Shown here one piece after another: positions 6,050-6,244 of a stretch of DNA of 6,244 nt. Made by a program: the position numbers and the translations under genes. The stretch spans positions 1 to 6,244 of the forward strand of contig JACMQE010000058.1 of assembly GCA_014377145.1 (NCBI GenBank). Direction: 5' to 3'. Below the pieces are notes generated by a model, which saw nothing but the letters and a program-made list of their open reading frames with translations, was not told where the DNA came from and made no database searches. Positions within the stretch are counted from its first letter, which is position 1. Each line of letters starts with the position of its first letter. The stretch is from Glaciimonas sp. (GTDB lineage: Bacteria; Pseudomonadota; Gammaproteobacteria; Burkholderiales; Burkholderiaceae).

Positions 6050-6244
6050 GTGCGCCCGGCAGGGCGCAAGGTGAAAGAGTTCTGCCGACCTTGTAAGGGG
6101 AACGGTTAGCTAAAGGCTAGGGTTTCAAGGCTGAATGTGATCTTAGAAGCTATTCAAAATCTTTCTAACCCCTCATCAAAAGCAAAACGAGGAAAGCTAG
6201 AGGAAAGCTAAATTGACAAATAAAAGGCTGGTGTTGAGTAAAAG
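6050..6244 (+). mobile_element. 5' part of a bacterial group II intron, class C (runs off window)
   Basis: From 6050 the sequence begins GTGCGCCCGGCA then GGGCGCA, matching the GUGYG start and first hairpin of group IIC introns; the 7-base arms TGCGCCC (6051-6057) and GGGCGCA (6062-6068) pair perfectly. The order of following blocks resembles domain I of the Oceanobacillus iheyensis IIC intron as I remember it: GGTGAAAGAGT, then GGTTAGC, AGGGTTTC, TTAGAAGC and GAGGAAAGCTA, then AGGCTGGTGTTGAGT. The element starts four bases after the T-run of the aceB terminator, and class C introns are known to insert just downstream of intrinsic terminators. Orientation is the same as aceB. The reverse transcriptase, normally in domain IV, and catalytic domain V would lie beyond the window, so whether it is complete is unknown. 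There is a tandem GAGGAAAGCTA duplication at 6189-6210. Confidence 0.75.
6189..6210. repeat. Perfect 11-base tandem duplication
   Basis: GAGGAAAGCTA occurs twice head to tail (6189-6199 and 6200-6210) inside the intron-like segment. Related introns, as I recall them, have a single GAGGAA block here, so this may be a lineage-specific duplication in domain I that could disturb its fold. Confidence 0.85.

Noticed and set aside
6051..6068. GC-rich hairpin as a second aceB terminator
   Set aside because: It has no following T-run, and it matches the first hairpin of a group II intron together with the sequence after it.

Overview
This window looks like a piece of a betaproteobacterial genome (Burkholderiales, perhaps Oxalobacteraceae-like; inferred from remembered protein similarity only) that is undergoing gene decay. 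The genes are typical of free-living members of that order: a branched-chain amino acid type ABC transporter, a cold shock protein, a LysR-type regulator and malate synthase A. Only the cold shock gene reads through intact. The others carry internal deletions, frameshifts or in-frame stops, yet remain easy to recognise, so the damage looks recent. A host-restricted or recently bottlenecked lineage would fit.

Layout. 1-916 (minus strand) holds a collapsed liv operon. livK has lost about 200 central codons. Downstream, the N-terminus of a LivH-type permease is joined directly to the middle of a LivF-type ATPase, which then meets a stop; livM and livG appear to have been deleted. A 40-base palindrome and a likely terminator lie between the two remnants, and an eight-copy hexamer repeat sits just upstream of livK. 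987-1592 has no recognisable gene. 1593-1753 (minus) is the N-terminal scrap of an IS5-type transposase. 1820-2188 is the intact cspA-type gene with a strong terminator and a structured leader. 2428-2780 (minus) is the frameshifted C-terminal part of an IS4-family transposase.

3010-3931 (minus) is a LysR-type regulator pseudogene with one frameshift and four in-frame stops. Across a 460-base intergenic region that contains a LysR-type dyad lies aceB (4395-5983, plus), full length except for a 2-base insertion that puts the catalytic aspartate region out of frame. Regulator and target are divergent and both broken, suggesting that glyoxylate-shunt malate synthesis has been lost here. aceB is followed by a clean intrinsic terminator. 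Four bases past its T-run begins what I read as the 5' end of a bacterial group IIC intron, which runs off the window. Group IIC introns are known to target such terminators.

I see no novel multi-gene system. The points of most interest are the pattern of decay, the terminator-targeted intron, the operon-collapsing deletions and the cspA leader structure.
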